DNA of 6,349 bases. It comes from Tannerella sp. Its GTDB lineage: Bacteria; Bacteroidota; Bacteroidia; Bacteroidales; Tannerellaceae. The stretch lies in the NCBI GenBank assembly GCA_031279875.1, contig JAITHS010000398.1, positions 1 through 6,349 on the forward strand, written 5' to 3'. The notes beneath the pieces are model-generated. The model was not told where the DNA came from, did no database searches, and saw nothing but the letters and a program-made list of their open reading frames with translations. Of this stretch, positions 5,632 through 6,349 are shown piece by piece. The translations under genes and the position numbers were made by a program. Each line of letters begins with the position of its first letter. The stretch's first letter is position 1.

Positions 5632-6349
5632 TTATTTTAATTTTATATAACAAATAACCGGATTGTCTTCTACATCCAAATTGAAGTTGAGGATTTGCTC
5701 CAAATATCTAACGCGGCTACCGCCTTGTTCCATATAGTTCTTAAACGTGTCGTAATAATGCGCCTGTAAGGTTAAGATAAAATATTGACCATCAGTATTT
5801 ATCATTTCATCCAAACAGTAGAATACAATCCCCATTCTCCCGAGCGTATAAAATCTGTCTTCATCGAAAGAATACAATATTGTTCCGCTATTATTTCCGG
5901 CATCAATCTTTGAAGCCAACCAATTGTTGCATTGCGTAATTCCGTTTATAAATGTTACCCTGTTTTCGTTTCCCTGGTCAATGATTTCGGATAAAAAATC
6001 TGTATTGTTTATGTTATTCATTCTGAAATCCTTATGAATATTATGCTTTTTGAAATCAAACAGATATTTTGCAACTATTTGATCCCCATTTACACCATAC
6101 AGGTGATAATCGACCGGCATAACGAAGAATAATTCATCTTTAATGATACTCAACTGCGTATATCCAATATTGAAATACTTGTTTTTCCTATACTCTATTG
6201 CCGCCTTGTTTAATAAATTTCCTTCCTTATCAAAGAAACTTATATGTAGATGATCATCATCGGCAAAGTCGTCAAATAGAACATAACTGTCTTGATATTT
6301 TATAAAATGCATCTCTCCATTGCCAATGTTTATTTCCTTGACCGGTTTG
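5632..6349 (-). CDS. 6-bladed beta-propeller protein, C-terminal part (5' end outside window)
   Basis: The frame is open through the right edge; 238 residues before the stop are visible. A methionine at 6310-6312 is internal, because the codons above it continue in frame and read as the same fold (EINIGNGEMHF). The pattern is that of the large Bacteroidales family of 6-bladed beta-propeller proteins, often lipoproteins of unknown function. Repeated short strands end in hydrophobic-aromatic pairs, such as SYVLFDDF and LFFVMPVDYHLYGV. The segment VAKYLFDFKKHNI is typical of the family's mid-region, and the C terminus DNPVICYIKLK is close to the usual NPVLVIYKLK ending. Its stop is 57 bp upstream of the peptidase ATG on the same strand, with the peptidase's -7 box in between. 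Base composition is clearly more AT-rich than the ketosynthase genes. The N-terminal signal region cannot be seen. Substrate or partner is unknown. Confidence 0.68.
   Translation of the reverse strand, partial: KPVKEINIGNGEMHFIKYQDSYVLFDDFADDDHLHISFFDKEGNLLNKAAIEYRKNKYFNIGYTQLSIIKDELFFVMPVDYHLYGVNGDQIVAKYLFDFKKHNIHKDFRMNNINNTDFLSEIIDQGNENRVTFINGITQCNNWLASKIDAGNNSGTILYSFDEDRFYTLGRMGIVFYCLDEMINTDGQYFILTLQAHYYDTFKNYMEQGGSRVRYLEQILNFNLDVEDNPVICYIKLK

Noticed and set aside
6310..6312. ATG as the true start of the beta-propeller gene
   Set aside because: The frame continues upstream with family-like residues to the window edge, and a 226-residue protein would lack the signal peptide and first blades.

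Overview
The window looks like chromosomal DNA of a Bacteroidota bacterium, probably of the order Bacteroidales. Start codons are preceded by A-rich leaders with no clear Shine-Dalgarno sequence. Three intergenic sites match the Bacteroidota -7 box TAnnTTTG, two of them with a TTTG -33 box 19 bp upstream. The gene families also fit: a DPP5-like lipoprotein peptidase, a Bacteroidales-type 6-bladed beta-propeller protein, and a type II ketosynthase set of the aryl polyene/flexirubin kind. The window is densely coded and no gene-free stretch exceeds about 100 bases. I see no tRNA, rRNA, CRISPR array or mobile element.

Left block (1-2765, minus strand): four tightly packed genes, probably one operon, read right to left. 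They are a half-length ketosynthase-fold protein without an active-site cysteine, an acyl carrier protein (ACP), a complete beta-ketoacyl-ACP synthase with a Cys-His-His triad, and the start of a chain-length-factor-like protein whose catalytic cysteine position is glycine. The last gene runs off the left edge, so the cluster continues outside the window. Together they form the condensing core of a type II fatty acid/polyketide system: the ACP carries the growing chain, the full synthase condenses, and the cysteine-less partner probably pairs with it.

Middle (2766-3490): a compact divergent promoter region separates this operon from a plus-strand gene for a secreted LolA-like protein. The two promoters interleave, and their -33 boxes sit in the two arms of a 20-bp near-palindrome, so the two directions may be expressed together. 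LolA-like genes recur beside aryl polyene/flexirubin clusters, which suggests it helps carry the lipid-like product or a related lipoprotein across the periplasm.

Right block (3493-6349, minus strand): a DPP5-like S9 serine peptidase made as a lipoprotein, convergent with the LolA gene and only 2 bp from it, with its own -7 box. Upstream of it lies the 3' part of a more AT-rich 6-bladed beta-propeller gene cut by the right edge. Neither has an evident link to the ketosynthase cluster.

The most notable points are three ketosynthase-fold proteins of which only one is catalytically complete, the interleaved divergent promoter, a TTG start with a very short leader, and a 20-bp tandem duplication that rewrites the end of the half-length ketosynthase gene.
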